DNA of 64,000 nucleotides from Planctomyces sp. SH-PL62 (GCF_001610895.1 NZ_CP011273.1:2356001-2420000); one strand, 5' to 3'; shown: positions 52,231 to 62,487, counted from the first letter of the stretch. Made by a program: numbers and translations. The notes: generated by a model from the sequence alone, not told the origin.

Positions 52231-53047
52231 GCCCGACTTCTGATCGCCAGGCTGGCCCGACTTCTGATCACCGGGCTGGCCGGACTTCTGGTCGCCAGGC
52301 TGGCCGGACTTCTGATCGCCGGGCTGACCCGACTTCTGATCGCCGGGCTGGCCGGACTTCTGATCGCCGGGCTGCCCGGACTTCTGGTCCCCGGGCTGGC
52401 CCGACTTCTGATCGCCGGGCTGACCCGACTTCTGATCGCCGGGCTGGCCGGACTTCTGATCCCCGGGCTGGCCCGACTTCTGGTCCCCGGGCTGCCCGGA
52501 CTTCTGGTCGCCAGGCTGGCCCGACTTCTGATCCCCGGGCTGCCCGGACTTCTGGTCGCCAGGCTGGCCCGACTTCTGATCCCCGGGCTGCCCGGACTTC
52601 TGATCCCCGGGCTGCCCGGACTTCTGGTCGCCAGGCTGGCCGGACTTCTGGTCTCCGGGCTGGCCCGACTTCTGATCGCCGGGATGGCCCGACTTCTGAT
52701 CGCCGGGCTGACCCGACTTCTGATCGCCAGGCTGGCCGGACTTCTGATCGCCGGGCTGCCCGGACTTCTGGTCCCCGGGCTGGCCCGACTTCTGATCGCC
52801 GGGCTGACCCGACTTCTGATCGCCGGGCTGGCCGGACTTCTGATCCCCGGGCTGGCCCGACTTCTGATCGCCGGGCTGCCCCGACTTCTGGTCCCCGGGC
52901 TGGCCGGACTTCTGGTCGCCAGGCTGGCCCGACTTCTGATCCCCGGGCTGCCCGACTTCTGATCCCCGGGCTGGCCCGACTTCTGATCGCCGGGATGGCC
53001 CGACTTCTGATCGCCGGGCTGACCGGACTTCTGCTCGCCGGGCTGGT
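52231..53047 (-). repeat. Near-perfect 24-bp tandem repeats, block A
   Basis: About 33 copies of a 24-bp unit encode GQPGDQKS. Units vary mainly at silent positions (for example gatcgccgggctg or gatccccgggctg) and in one His (GHPGDQKS). One unit near 52950 is one base short, which shifts the frame. Confidence 0.92.
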
Positions 53048-55342
53048 TTGGATTCTGGGGGCGCTCGCCGGGGTTGACTTCGCCGGTGCGGTTGTCGGCG
53101 TTGGGGGCGGGCTGGGGCTGGGCGGGCTTGGCGCCGGGGCGGCGTCGGGCTGTTGCATGCGGGGGCGTTCGCCGGGCTGTTCGTCGCCCTGGCGGGACTG
53201 GTCGCCGCCGGGCGCGCCGGGGTTGGCCGGCTGGTCCTGGGGACGGCCGGGGTCCTTGTCGAGGAGGCCCTTCTTCTGGAGGAATTCCTTGGCGCGCCGC
53301 AACTTCTCGGCGTCGGCGGGGTCGGGGTTGCGGCCGGGCTCGCCGCCGGGATTCTCGCCGGGCTGGGCGTTGGGGTCCTCGTCGGCGTCGCCGGGCTGGC
53401 GATCGGGAGGGTTCTCGCCGCGATCGGGGGCGGGACGCTCGTCGCGGGGGGTTCCGCCGTCGGGACGGCTCTCGCCCTGGGGAGCCTGGTCGGGCTGCTC
53501 GAGGGGCTGCTCGGCCTGCCGGGCGGGGTCCTGTTCCTGGGTCGGGTCGGAGGGGGGCGGGGGCTGATTCTGCTGGGCCTCGCGGGCTTCGCGCTCGCGA
53601 CGTTCGCGTTCCTCGGCCTGGCGCTGCTCGATCTCCTGCTTTTCCTGGGGGGCGACGGGGTCGCCGACTTCCAGGGTCCAGCGCGGGGTTTCGATGCGGT
53701 TGGAGGTGGGCTCGCGGTTGTCGCGGACGGCCAGCCAGTAGGTGAGGGTCGAGCCGGCGGGGACCTTGAGCTGTTCCAGGTCGAGGATCTCGGCGTCCTC
53801 GAACGCCGGGCGGGGGGGGCGGCCTTCAAGGACGTTCTTCGTGACGAGGGCTTCCTGGCCCAGCATGACGTGGAGGGTGGCGTCCTTGACGCCGTGGTCG
53901 TCGTCGCCGGTCATGACGAGGTCGACGGGCACGTTGGCCGGGACCTTCACGCCGCTGCGCTCGGGCTTGACGAACCGGGCGGCCGGGGGGCGGTCGGGGA
54001 GGGCGAGGATGTCGTGGACGACCGGGTTCGGATTGAGCTGGCCGCCGGTCGTGCGGAAGTTGATCGTGTAGGTCCCGGTCTTCTCGACCTTGAACTTGCC
54101 GGTCAGCTCGCGGGGGTCGGCCTCCGAGACGGTCATCCCGGCGGAGGCGCCGGCGGTCAGGTTCAGCGAGCCCGCGCGGGCCGGTTCGTTGGTCCGGGCG
54201 TGGACCGTGACGATGGTCCCTTCGAGCGCCTCGACGTTCCCCCCTTCAATGTCCGTGCGGGGAGGGACGCCGGTGTAGCGGGGGAACTCGTAGTCGATCA
54301 TGACCGACTCGATCATCGGCGCGGGGAGGACCTTCAGCTCGTAATGGAGCGACTCGGCGTCGTTGGCGGTGACGAAGTAGTCCAGGCTTTGCTGGAGGTT
54401 CGTCAGGGTCGCGGCCCACGGGTCGTAGTAGTTCTTGCCCGGGTCGAACTCCTTGACCGCGTAGAACTTGCCGCCGTCGGCGCTGTAGTGGAGCTTGACC
54501 TTCTCGGGGCGGACGCCCTGGACGTCGACCGAGAACTGGACGTGCGAGCCGGCGACGATCTCGGCCAGCTCGGGGTCGTCTCCCGGCTTGATGTTCACCA
54601 GCTTGGTGTTGGTGGGGCGGACGACGTCGGCGAGGAAGGCGCGCTTGGTGGAGTCGAGGATGCTCTTGGGGGTGAAGGCGGCGTAGATGCAGAAGGCGAC
54701 GATCACGCCGCAGAGCGCGTAGGCCGTCTGCATGGCCCGCCGCTGGTCGACCACGTCGTCGAGCTCGATCTGGGTCAGGTCGGCGACCGCGCGGGACTCC
54801 AGGGCGGCCATGACGTTCTTGGAGACCCGGGCCGGGTCGCGGCGGATTTCCAGATAGTTGATCAGGCTGTTCTTGATGTCGGGGTCGGCCCCCTCGATCG
54901 TCTTGGCGGCGTACATCGCGTTGATCGACATCGCCAGGGGCCGGACCACCCGCATCAGGATGAAGGCGGCGGCCGACACGGTCCCGGCCATCAGGATCAT
55001 CCGGCGCACGAAGACCGGCAGGCCGAAGGCGTGGTCGAGGACGACCTCGATCAGGAGCACCAGGGCGAGGCCCGCCGCCAGCGTCAGGCAGGCGGTGACC
55101 AGGTCGGTGTACTTGATCCGCCTTCGGGTGAGGGCGATCTGGTGCTCGATGAACTCCTTGTAGTCCAGGAGCTTGCCCTGGGTCCGCGTCTGGGCGCCGG
55201 CCGTCATGCCATGATCCCCCGGATGTGTCTACGCGTGCCGAGCCGAGCGAAAGGTCCGTGCATTATACGTCCGGCCGCCCCGAAAAGAACGAAGCGACCT
55301 CCGAATCGCTTCGTTCCGCCCGCCGGGCCGGGCTCGCGGGGG

Positions 55343-56410
55343 TCAGGCCCACTCGACCTCGCGAGCGCCGGGGACGACCTCGCCGATGATCCAGGCCGGG
55401 ACGTCGGCCTTCTGGTTGAGGTGGCGGACGATCGACTCGGCGTAGTAGTCGGCGACGACTACCACCATGCCGATCCCCATGTTGAAAACGCGGAACATCT
55501 CCTCGTCGGCCACGCCGCCGAGCTGCTGGAGCCAGGTGAAGACCGGGGGGACCGCCCACGACCCGCGCTTCAGGCGGATGTTGCAGCCGTCGGGGAGGAT
55601 CCGCGGGGGGTTGTCGATCAGGCCGCCGCCGGTGATGTGGGCGATGGCGTGGACGATCCGCTTGACCCGGTAGTGGCGGTAGACTTCCTTGAGCGGCCGG
55701 GTGTAGATCCGGGTCGGCTGGAGCAACTCGTCGGCGACGGTGCGGCCCAGGGCCTCGACGCGATCGTCGAGCTTGAGCCCGGCGTGGTCCAGGACGATCT
55801 TGCGGGCCAGGCTGTAGCCGTTGGAGTGCAGGCCCGAGGAGGCCAGGCCGATGACCTTGTCGCCGATCCGGACGTCCTGGCCGTCCAGGAGCCGCTTGCG
55901 GTCGACGACCCCGAGGCAGAAGCCGGCGAGGTCGTATTCGCCGGGCTGGTAGAACTCGGGGAGGATGGCGGTCTCGCCGCCGATCAGGGCGCATTCGGCC
56001 TCGATGCAGCCGTCGCTGATCCCCTTGACGACCTGGGTGGTCAGCTCGGGGTCGTCCTTGCTCATGGCGACGTAGTCGAGGAAGATCAGGGGTTCGGCCC
56101 CGGCGCAGAGGCAGTCGTTGACCGACATCGCCACCAGGTCGATCCCCACGGTGTCGTGCCGGCCGGTCGCCACCGCCAGCTTCAGCTTGGTCCCCACGCC
56201 GTCGGTGGAGGCGACCAGGACGGGGTCGCGATAGGTCCGCGAGAAGAGGCCGAGCTTGGCGTCGAGCCGGAAGAGCCCGGCGAAGCCGTCCTTCCACTCC
56301 ATCACGCGGGGCGTGAACGTCCGGCGCATCAGGGGGGGGAGGCGAGCCATCGTCTCGTCATAAGTGGTCAGGTCCACGCCCGCCGATCGATAATTCAGTG
56401 GCTCGCTCAT
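55343..56410 (-). CDS. purM: Phosphoribosylformylglycinamidine cyclo-ligase
   Basis: The protein has 355 residues from ATG 56410 (a longer frame upstream is not coding-like). Typical PurM motifs are present: YRSAGVDLTTYDE at the start, ASTDGVGTKLKLAV, AMSVNDCLCAGAEPLIFLDY, ALIGGETAILPEFYQPGEYD, GLASSGLHSNGYSLARKIVL, HITGGGLIDNPPRILPDGC and MFRVFNMGIGMVVV. These build the ATP and FGAM sites. The enzyme makes aminoimidazole ribonucleotide in purine synthesis. No other purine gene is adjacent. It is divergent from the cytochrome gene. Confidence 0.96.
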   Translation of the reverse strand: MSEPLNYRSAGVDLTTYDETMARLPPLMRRTFTPRVMEWKDGFAGLFRLDAKLGLFSRTYRDPVLVASTDGVGTKLKLAVATGRHDTVGIDLVAMSVNDCLCAGAEPLIFLDYVAMSKDDPELTTQVVKGISDGCIEAECALIGGETAILPEFYQPGEYDLAGFCLGVVDRKRLLDGQDVRIGDKVIGLASSGLHSNGYSLARKIVLDHAGLKLDDRVEALGRTVADELLQPTRIYTRPLKEVYRHYRVKRIVHAIAHITGGGLIDNPPRILPDGCNIRLKRGSWAVPPVFTWLQQLGGVADEEMFRVFNMGIGMVVVVADYYAESIVRHLNQKADVPAWIIGEVVPGAREVEWA

Positions 56411-56550
56411 AACCGTCCGCAGAAAGAGAATCCCGAGGGGACGTCGCCCCGAAACCGATGCGCCGACAGGAGAATCATCGCCCAGCGCGGCCGACGCCGA
56501 CAAGGCGCCTCCGCCCCGACGCCCCCCGCATGACGCGCGGGGCCCCATCC

Positions 56551-56579
56551 TTGATCGAGCCGGTCGCGCGGTATAGATT
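56551..56579 (+). promoter_or_regulatory. Possible promoter of the cytochrome c gene
   Basis: ttgatc at 56551-56556 and tatagatt at 56572-56579 (the -10 as tagatt gives a 17-base spacer, as tatagaa-like text a 15-base spacer). It is one of few AT-rich spots in the gap and lies about 110 bases before the ATG. Confidence 0.45.
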
Positions 56580-56687
56580 AAGGTTCCCCGGACCGAACGG
56601 CGAGGTTTCGGCCTACCCACCGCGCCTACCCCGTTTTTCCATCCCGACGGTCCCTCCGATTCCCCCGATCCCAGGAGAACCGAAGAT

Positions 56688-57146
56688 ATGAAGCGCAAAT
56701 GGATCGCCCTGGCCGCCAGCCTGACCTTCGGCCTCGGCCTGTGCGCGACGGCCTTCTCCGGCTCGTCCGACGAGGAGTCCGCGCTCGGCCAGATCATGGA
56801 GAAGGTGCAGAAGCAGAAGGCCGTCATCACCAAGGGCGTCCGCAACGTCGCCTCCTACAAGAAGTCGCAGTCGGACGTCGAGAAGGCCGCCAAGGAATGG
56901 GTCAAGCTCGCCAAGGAGTCCAAGCCCCACAACGAGGCCGCCAAGGCCGCCAAGGGCCAGGACGACCCCGTGAAGAAGTGGGACGAGCTGATCGACGTCT
57001 GGGTCAAGGAGTCCGAGAAGCTGGCCGAGATCGCCGCCAAGGCCGACTCCACCCAGAAGGACGCCAAGGACCAGCTCAACACCATCAACAAGAACTGCAC
57101 CGAGTGCCATCAGGTCTTCCGCATCGACGCCGACGAGAATTTCTGA
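56688..57146 (+). CDS. Secreted c-type cytochrome (c556/c'-like)
   Basis: The protein has 152 residues with an aggag site before ATG 56688. A signal peptide (1-24, cleavage near TAFSG) is followed by a helical, Lys/Asp-rich body and a single heme-binding motif CTECH near the C-terminus, as in four-helix-bundle cytochromes c556 and c'. Length and position of the motif fit that class. The second axial ligand, if present, should be a Met near the N-terminal helix (QIMEKVQK). It probably carries electrons in the periplasm, or binds a gas in the case of c'. It is divergent from purM. Confidence 0.85.
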   Translation: MKRKWIALAASLTFGLGLCATAFSGSSDEESALGQIMEKVQKQKAVITKGVRNVASYKKSQSDVEKAAKEWVKLAKESKPHNEAAKAAKGQDDPVKKWDELIDVWVKESEKLAEIAAKADSTQKDAKDQLNTINKNCTECHQVFRIDADENF

Positions 57147-57357
57147 GTCCGCAAACGCGGGACGGCCCGCGGAGGACGACGCGAGTCGGCCCTCGCGGCC
57201 GTCCCTCGGGCGGCGCGGAAGAGAAGCGCCGACGGCCTTCCCCTATTTCGGGAAATGGGCTACACCAGACGCCGTCGAGCGACCGTCCCCGAACTCGCCC
57301 CCACCGACCTCCGCAGGGGGCCGGGACGACGGCCGACCTAAAAAAAGGCCCCGCGGC

Positions 57358-58089
57358 GTGCCCCCCGACCCCCTCGAACTGACGCTGGCGACCGTCCACG
57401 AGAACCTGGCGCTCGACGAGGCGATCCTGGTCGACGCCGACGAGCGCGACGGCCCCCCCGTGCTCCGCTTCTGGGAGCAGCCGGACTTCGCCGTCGTGCT
57501 GGGGTCCTCCCGGCGGCTGGCCGACGAGCTGGACGTCGGGCGCTGCCGCGAGGACGGCGTCGCCGTCGCGCGACGGACCAGCGGCGGAGGGACCGTGGTG
57601 ATCGGCCCCGGGGCGCTCAACGTGACGGTCGTCCTGGCCATGGATTCCGCCCCCGAGCTGGTCACGGTGGACGGGACCCAGGCGTACGTACTGGGCCGGA
57701 TCGCCGAATCGCTGCGGCACGTCGCGCCGGCGGTGGAGGTGAAGGGCTCGGGCGACCTGACGATCGCCGGCCGGAAGTTCTCGGGGAGCGCCCAGAGGCG
57801 GCTCCGGAGGCGGCTCCTGGTGCATGCGACGATCCTCTACGATTTCCCGATCGCGAGGATCACGCGTTATTTGCGGACTCCGGGGCGTCAGCCCGATTAT
57901 CGGGGGGGGCGGACGCACGAGGAGTTCTTGATGAATCTCCCGGTACGGCGTAGAATTTTGACTGAATCGATCCGCTCGGCGTGGTCCCACTCCACTCTTC
58001 TCACTACGACGTCGGATGTCCCACAAGATCTGCTCGAAACTCTGCGTGTCGAGAAGTTCTCGAACCGATCTTGGATCGAGCGACTATGA
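57358..58089 (+). CDS. Lipoate-protein ligase/octanoyltransferase-like protein
   Basis: The protein has 243 residues from a GTG at 57358. It shows the biotin/lipoyl ligase fold: LALDEAILVDADERDGPPVL, FWEQPDFAVVLGSSR, then ARRTSGGGTVVIGPGALNVT (the RRxSGGGxV lipoate or octanoate site), and DLTIAGRKFSGSAQRR with the conserved Lys. The family includes LplA and octanoyl transferases such as LipM. It lies directly before sucA-sucB-lpd, whose E2 subunit needs lipoylation, which fits well. The C-terminus is shorter than in LplA of E. coli, so an octanoyltransferase function is as likely as a ligase. Confidence 0.85.
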   Translation: MPPDPLELTLATVHENLALDEAILVDADERDGPPVLRFWEQPDFAVVLGSSRRLADELDVGRCREDGVAVARRTSGGGTVVIGPGALNVTVVLAMDSAPELVTVDGTQAYVLGRIAESLRHVAPAVEVKGSGDLTIAGRKFSGSAQRRLRRRLLVHATILYDFPIARITRYLRTPGRQPDYRGGRTHEEFLMNLPVRRRILTESIRSAWSHSTLLTTTSDVPQDLLETLRVEKFSNRSWIERL

Positions 58090-58365
58090 CGCCCCGGCGA
58101 TGGAGTCGCCCGTGGTGATGCGGCGAAGACGAAGCGAGACGGCCGACCGGGCGAGCGACGAGCCCGGACCGCCTTCGCGCGCCTTCGCCGGGAGGGGTGG
58201 AACGTCGCGCGCCTACCAGAGGGAACGGTCGCATCCCCGAGACCGGACGAACGACCCGCCACGCGGGGAGGGTCGCGGCCCCGGGCTCGGAAAACCAACG
58301 CCTTCGTCAAGTCCGCGGCTCGCCCCGAGGCTTACACGCCCGGGCCGGCCAGGAGATCCATTTCG

Positions 58366-61179
58366 ATGACACCCACGTCGGTCGTGAGCCGGGCGAACCT
58401 GGACCTGGTGGAAGCCTATCAGCGCCGGTGGCGGGAGGATCCCGCCTCGGTCGACGAGTCCTGGCGGAACTTCTTCGAGGGGTACGATCTCGGCGCCTCG
58501 CTCATCAACCCCGCCGCCGCCCCGTACGGCGACGCCCCGCCCCCCGCCCAGCAGTCCGTCAAGGCCGTCACCCGGCTGGTCGACGCCTACCGCGAGATGG
58601 GCCACAACCTGGCCGACCTCGACCCCCTCAAGCTCACCCCCCGCCGGCTGACGGACGAGCAGCTCGAGCTGGCCAACTTCGGGCTCTCGGAGGCCGACCT
58701 CGACCGGGACTTCTACACCAAGTTCGGCGAGGAGGACCACGGCACCCTCCGCGAGATCCTGTCGGTCCTGCGCGACACCTACTGCCGGACGATCGGCGTC
58801 GAGTACATGCACATCCGCGACCTGGAGATCCGTCGCTGGCTCTTCGAGCGGATGGAGCCGGTGCGGAACAACCCCCGCTTCGACCTCAAGAAGAAGCGGC
58901 GGATCATCTACAAGCTCAACGAAGCCGAGCTGTTCGAGACCTTCCTCCACAAGAACTTCGTGGGCCAGAAGCGTTTCTCGCTGGAAGGGGGCGAGATGCT
59001 GATCCCGCTCCTGGACGCGATCATCGAGCGGGCCGGCGGCCTGGGGGTCCAGGAGATCGTCATGGGCATGCCCCACCGGGGGCGGCTCAACGTGCTGGCG
59101 AACATCCTGCACAAGCCCTACGGCCTGATCTTCAGCGAGTTCGAGGGGAACATGCCGGAGACGGTCGCCGGCGACGGCGACGTCAAGTACCACCTGGGGT
59201 TCTCGGCCGACCACGTCACCCAGGACCGACGGACGGTCCACCTGACGCTCACCCCCAACCCCAGCCACCTGGAGGCCGTCAACCCGGTCGTCGAGGGCCG
59301 GATGCGGGCCAAGCAGCGGCGGGCCAAGGACGCCCTGCGGAAGCTGGGGGCCCCGATCCTGATCCACGGCGACGCCGCGTTCGCCGGCCAGGGCCTGGTG
59401 GCCGAGACGCTCAACCTCTCGCAGCTGCCGGGCTACCGCACCGGCGGCACCATCCACATCGTCGTCAACAACCAGATCGGGTTCACGACCTCCCCGAGCG
59501 AGGGCCGGTCGACCCGCTACTGCACCGACGTCGCCAAGATGATCGAGGTGCCGATCTTCCACGTCAACGGCGAGGACCCCGAGGCCGTCGTCTTCGTCGG
59601 CGAGCTGGCGACGGACTTCCGCCAGCAGTTCGGCCGGGACGTCGTCATCGACATGGTCTGCTATCGCCGCCACGGCCACAACGAAGGCGACGAGCCGGGG
59701 TTCACCCAGCCCCTGATGTACGACAACATCAAGAACCGGATCAGCGTCCGCGAGATGTACACCGAGCGCCTCGTGACCTCGGGCGAGCTGACGAGCAAGG
59801 AGGCGGAGTCGGTCGCCGAGACCTTCGCCGAGAAGCTCCAGCAGGTCCTCGAAGAGGTCAAGCGCGAGGGGGTCGAGCCCCGCACCGCCATGCCCGGCTA
59901 CTCCAGCGGCCCCTGGTCGGAGCTGACGCCCCACTATTCGTTCGAGCCGGTGGAGACGGGCGTCGGGTACGACGTGCTCAAGAAGATCACGAGCGTCGCC
60001 GCCTCGCCGCCGACCGGCTTCACCCCCAACCACAAGCTCGTCCGCATCTTCAAGAACCGCGTCGCGGTCATGGAGGAGAAGGGGGGGGTCGACTGGGCGT
60101 TCGCCGAGAGCCTGGCGTTCGGGTCGCTCCTGTTGGAGGAGACCCCGGTCCGGCTCAGCGGCCAGGACAGCCGTCGCGGGACGTTCAGCCAGCGGCACGC
60201 CGTCCTGATCGACCAGCTCACCGGCCAGCCCTGGATCCCGCTCAACAACCTCGGCGGCGGCCAGGCCCAGTTCTGCGTCTACGACAGCCTGCTGTCCGAG
60301 GCCGCGGTCCTCGGCTTCGACTACGGCTACTCGCTCGACGAGCCCTCGATGCTGATCATGTGGGAGGCCCAGTTCGGCGACTTCGCCAACGGCGCCCAGG
60401 TGATCATCGACCAGTTCATCGCCTCGGCCGAGTCGAAGTGGGGGCGGGGGAGCGGCCTGGTCATGCTCCTGCCGCACGGCTACGAAGGGCAGGGGCCGGA
60501 ACACTCCAGCGCCCGCCTCGAACGGTTCCTCCAGCTCTGCGCCGAGGACAACATCCAGGTCTGCGTCCCCTCCACGCCGGCCCAGTACTTCCACATGCTC
60601 AGGCGGCAGGTCCGGCGGAATTTCCGCAAGCCCCTGATCGTCATGACCCCCAAGAGCCTGCTCCGCCGCAAGGAGGCCGTGTCGCCCGTCGACCGACTCG
60701 TCGACGATCGGTTCCACGACGTCCTGGACGACTCCGACGCCCCCAGGGGCGCCCGCCGGCTCCTGCTCTGCTCCGGCAAGGTCTATTACGACCTGGCCGC
60801 CAAGCGGGCCGAGCTGGGCAAGGAGAAGGAGGTCGCGATCGTCCGCCTGGAGCAGCCCTACCCGTTCCCGGCCCAGGAGCTGAAGCAGATCCTCGACGGC
60901 TACCCGGACGTCCGCGACTGGGTCTGGGTCCAGGAAGAGTCGCAGAACATGGGCGCCTGGACGTTCGTCGCGCCCCGGCTCGAGGAGCTGATGGGCCTCC
61001 CCTTCCAGTACGTCGGCCGCGACGCCAGCGCCAGCCCGGCGACCGGCTCGAAGCTGGTCCACGACCGCGAGCAGTCCGAACTGGTCGAGGCGGCCGTCGG
61101 CGCCGCGGTCCCGCACCTCGTCTCCGCAACCCCCGTCCGCGCCCTGGCCGCCGCCGGTTCGCGGGAAGGAGTCCGTTGA
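58366..61179 (+). CDS. sucA: 2-oxoglutarate dehydrogenase E1 component
   Basis: The protein has 937 residues, close to the 933 of E. coli SucA. It starts TSVVSRANLDLVEAYQRRWR with the usual early segment FFEGYDLG. It has MGMPHRGRLNVLANILHKPY, HGDAAFAGQGLVAETLNLSQ, HIVVNNQIGFTTSP and GRDVVIDMVCYRRHGHNEGD for the thiamine-diphosphate site, and HGYEGQGPEHSSARLERFLQ in the last part. It decarboxylates 2-oxoglutarate and transfers the succinyl group to the lipoyl arm of SucB in the TCA cycle. The sucB start lies three bases after its stop. Confidence 0.97.
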   Translation: MTPTSVVSRANLDLVEAYQRRWREDPASVDESWRNFFEGYDLGASLINPAAAPYGDAPPPAQQSVKAVTRLVDAYREMGHNLADLDPLKLTPRRLTDEQLELANFGLSEADLDRDFYTKFGEEDHGTLREILSVLRDTYCRTIGVEYMHIRDLEIRRWLFERMEPVRNNPRFDLKKKRRIIYKLNEAELFETFLHKNFVGQKRFSLEGGEMLIPLLDAIIERAGGLGVQEIVMGMPHRGRLNVLANILHKPYGLIFSEFEGNMPETVAGDGDVKYHLGFSADHVTQDRRTVHLTLTPNPSHLEAVNPVVEGRMRAKQRRAKDALRKLGAPILIHGDAAFAGQGLVAETLNLSQLPGYRTGGTIHIVVNNQIGFTTSPSEGRSTRYCTDVAKMIEVPIFHVNGEDPEAVVFVGELATDFRQQFGRDVVIDMVCYRRHGHNEGDEPGFTQPLMYDNIKNRISVREMYTERLVTSGELTSKEAESVAETFAEKLQQVLEEVKREGVEPRTAMPGYSSGPWSELTPHYSFEPVETGVGYDVLKKITSVAASPPTGFTPNHKLVRIFKNRVAVMEEKGGVDWAFAESLAFGSLLLEETPVRLSGQDSRRGTFSQRHAVLIDQLTGQPWIPLNNLGGGQAQFCVYDSLLSEAAVLGFDYGYSLDEPSMLIMWEAQFGDFANGAQVIIDQFIASAESKWGRGSGLVMLLPHGYEGQGPEHSSARLERFLQLCAEDNIQVCVPSTPAQYFHMLRRQVRRNFRKPLIVMTPKSLLRRKEAVSPVDRLVDDRFHDVLDDSDAPRGARRLLLCSGKVYYDLAAKRAELGKEKEVAIVRLEQPYPFPAQELKQILDGYPDVRDWVWVQEESQNMGAWTFVAPRLEELMGLPFQYVGRDASASPATGSKLVHDREQSELVEAAVGAAVPHLVSATPVRALAAAGSREGVR

Positions 61180-61182
61180 AAG

Positions 61183-62427
61183 ATGTCCGCCGTTCCGATC
61201 AGCGTCCCCGGGGTCGGTGAATCGATCTCCGAAGGCATCCTCGCCAAGTGGCTCGCCGCCGACGGCTCGACGGTCAAGGCCGGCGATCCGCTCTTCGAGC
61301 TGGAGACCGACAAGGCGACCAACGTCGTCCCCGCGCCGGCCTCGGGCGTCCTCAAAGCCCAGGCCGCCGAGGGGGACACCGTCGCCATCGGCGCCACCGT
61401 CGGCGTCATCGACCCGTCGGGAACCCCCACCGCCGCCGCCGCCGCCGCCGCCGCCAAGACCCCCGCTCCCGAGCGGGGGGATTCCAAGCCGACCCCGGCG
61501 CCCGCGAAGGGGGCCGCGAACGGCGTCGACCACCTCTCGCCCGCCGTCCGCCGGATCGTCGCCGAGGAAGGCGTCGACCCGTCCCAGGTCGCCGGGACCG
61601 GCAAGGGAGGGCGGATCACCAAGGGAGACGTCCTGGACCACGCGGCCTCCGGCGCGTCCGCCAAGGCCCCTGAATCGGCGCCCGCTCCGGCCGCCCCGCC
61701 GGCCCCGAAGCCTCCCGTGGCGAAGGAAGGCCGCGAGACCCGCGAGCGGATGAGCGGCCTCCGGCAGCGGATCGCCCAGCGCCTGGTCGAGGCCCAGCAC
61801 ACGGCCGCCATCCTCACGACCTTCAACGAGGTCGACCTGACCCGCGTCATGGCGACCCGGTCGAAGTACAAGGAGGCGTTCCAGAAGGCCCACGGGGTCT
61901 CCCTGGGCTTCATGTCCTTCTTCATCAAGGCGACGATCGAGGCCCTCAAGGCGTTCCCGAACGTCAATGCCCGGATCGAAGGGCATGAGATCGTCCGCCA
62001 CAACTACTACAACATCGGCGTGGCCGTGAGCACCGATCGGGGCCTCATGGTCCCCGTCGTCCGCGACGCCGACCAGCTCTCGTTCGCCGGCATCGAGCTG
62101 GCCATCGGCCACTACGCCGACAAGGCCCGCAAGGGCACGATCGGCGTCGACGACCTCCAGGGGGGGACGTTCACGATCACCAACGGCGGCGTCTTCGGCT
62201 CGCTCGTCTCGACGCCGATCCTCAACCCCCCCCAGAGCGGCATCCTCGGCATGCACGCGATCAAGAAGCGCCCCGTCGTCGTCGACGACCAGATCGTCAT
62301 CCGGCCCATGATGTACCTGGCCCTCTCGTACGACCACCGGCTGATCGACGGCCGAGAGGCCGTCAGCGCCCTGGTCCGCATCAAGGATTGCCTCGAAGAC
62401 CCCGAGCGGCTGCTCCTGGAAATCTGA
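61183..62427 (+). CDS. sucB: 2-oxoglutarate dehydrogenase E2 component (dihydrolipoyl succinyltransferase)
   Basis: The protein has 414 residues. The N-terminal lipoyl domain (1-80) has the lipoylated Lys in [17 protein letters not shown]. An Ala/Pro linker is followed by the E3-binding domain (about 110-150, [20 protein letters not shown]), a second linker and the catalytic domain (about 185-412), which ends in [20 protein letters not shown] with the active His and Asp. The composition of the E3-binding domain and the short linker are typical of SucB. The ATG follows sucA closely with ggaaggag upstream, so the two are coupled. A strong terminator follows (62445-62487). Confidence 0.97.
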   Translation: MSAVPISVPGVGESISEGILAKWLAADGSTVKAGDPLFELETDKATNVVPAPASGVLKAQAAEGDTVAIGATVGVIDPSGTPTAAAAAAAAKTPAPERGDSKPTPAPAKGAANGVDHLSPAVRRIVAEEGVDPSQVAGTGKGGRITKGDVLDHAASGASAKAPESAPAPAAPPAPKPPVAKEGRETRERMSGLRQRIAQRLVEAQHTAAILTTFNEVDLTRVMATRSKYKEAFQKAHGVSLGFMSFFIKATIEALKAFPNVNARIEGHEIVRHNYYNIGVAVSTDRGLMVPVVRDADQLSFAGIELAIGHYADKARKGTIGVDDLQGGTFTITNGGVFGSLVSTPILNPPQSGILGMHAIKKRPVVVDDQIVIRPMMYLALSYDHRLIDGREAVSALVRIKDCLEDPERLLLEI

Positions 62428-62444
62428 CGACCAACCCCCATCCG

Positions 62445-62487
62445 GCCTCGGACGAGCCCCCGCGCGGGCCCGTCCGGGGCTTTTTTT
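62445..62487 (+). terminator. Rho-independent terminator after sucB
   Basis: A 15-bp stem (gcctcggacgagccc pairs with gggcccgtccggggc, with one wobble and one mismatch), a 6-base loop and a run of seven T. It is the best terminator in the window. Confidence 0.9.

Larger units (their letters stand above)
50203..55207 (-). pseudogene. Giant DUF4175-like membrane protein with octapeptide repeats, two frameshifts
   Basis: From ATG 55207 the N-terminal part has two membrane helices (about 40-60 and 70-90), then a long extracytoplasmic part with Ig-like or beta segments (ESVMIDYEFPRYTGVPP). This is the layout of DUF4175-type proteins. From about residue 540 it is Gln/Pro/Glu/Asp-rich. It then enters repeats GQPGDQKS, at 52231-53047 and, more divergent, at 50833-51485, with a charged stretch between them and a final Pro/Ala/Arg part. 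Two single-base losses break the frame, at 53136-53139 and near 52950. With them corrected, one chain of 1668 residues reads through. It has no enzyme motifs. A role in cell-envelope structure is plausible but not shown. Confidence 0.75.

Noticed and set aside
51301-52962. Long plus-strand frame with LLIAGLARLL-type repeats, looking like a membrane protein
   Set aside because: It is the reverse of the GQPGDQKS repeats on the other strand, so the hydrophobic repeats are a by-product of the 24-bp unit.
52231-53047. CRISPR-like array
   Set aside because: The 24-bp units follow each other directly with no spacers and encode an octapeptide in frame.
53153-56533. 1126-codon plus-strand frame opposite the DUF4175-like gene and purM
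   Set aside because: It covers two supported genes in antisense, and the composition is that of a mirror frame.
58213-62337. 1374-codon open frame on the minus strand opposite sucA and sucB
   Set aside because: It is the mirror frame of well-supported genes with high GC third positions. It has no family motif and is rich in Gly, Val, Asp and Leu as expected of such a shadow.
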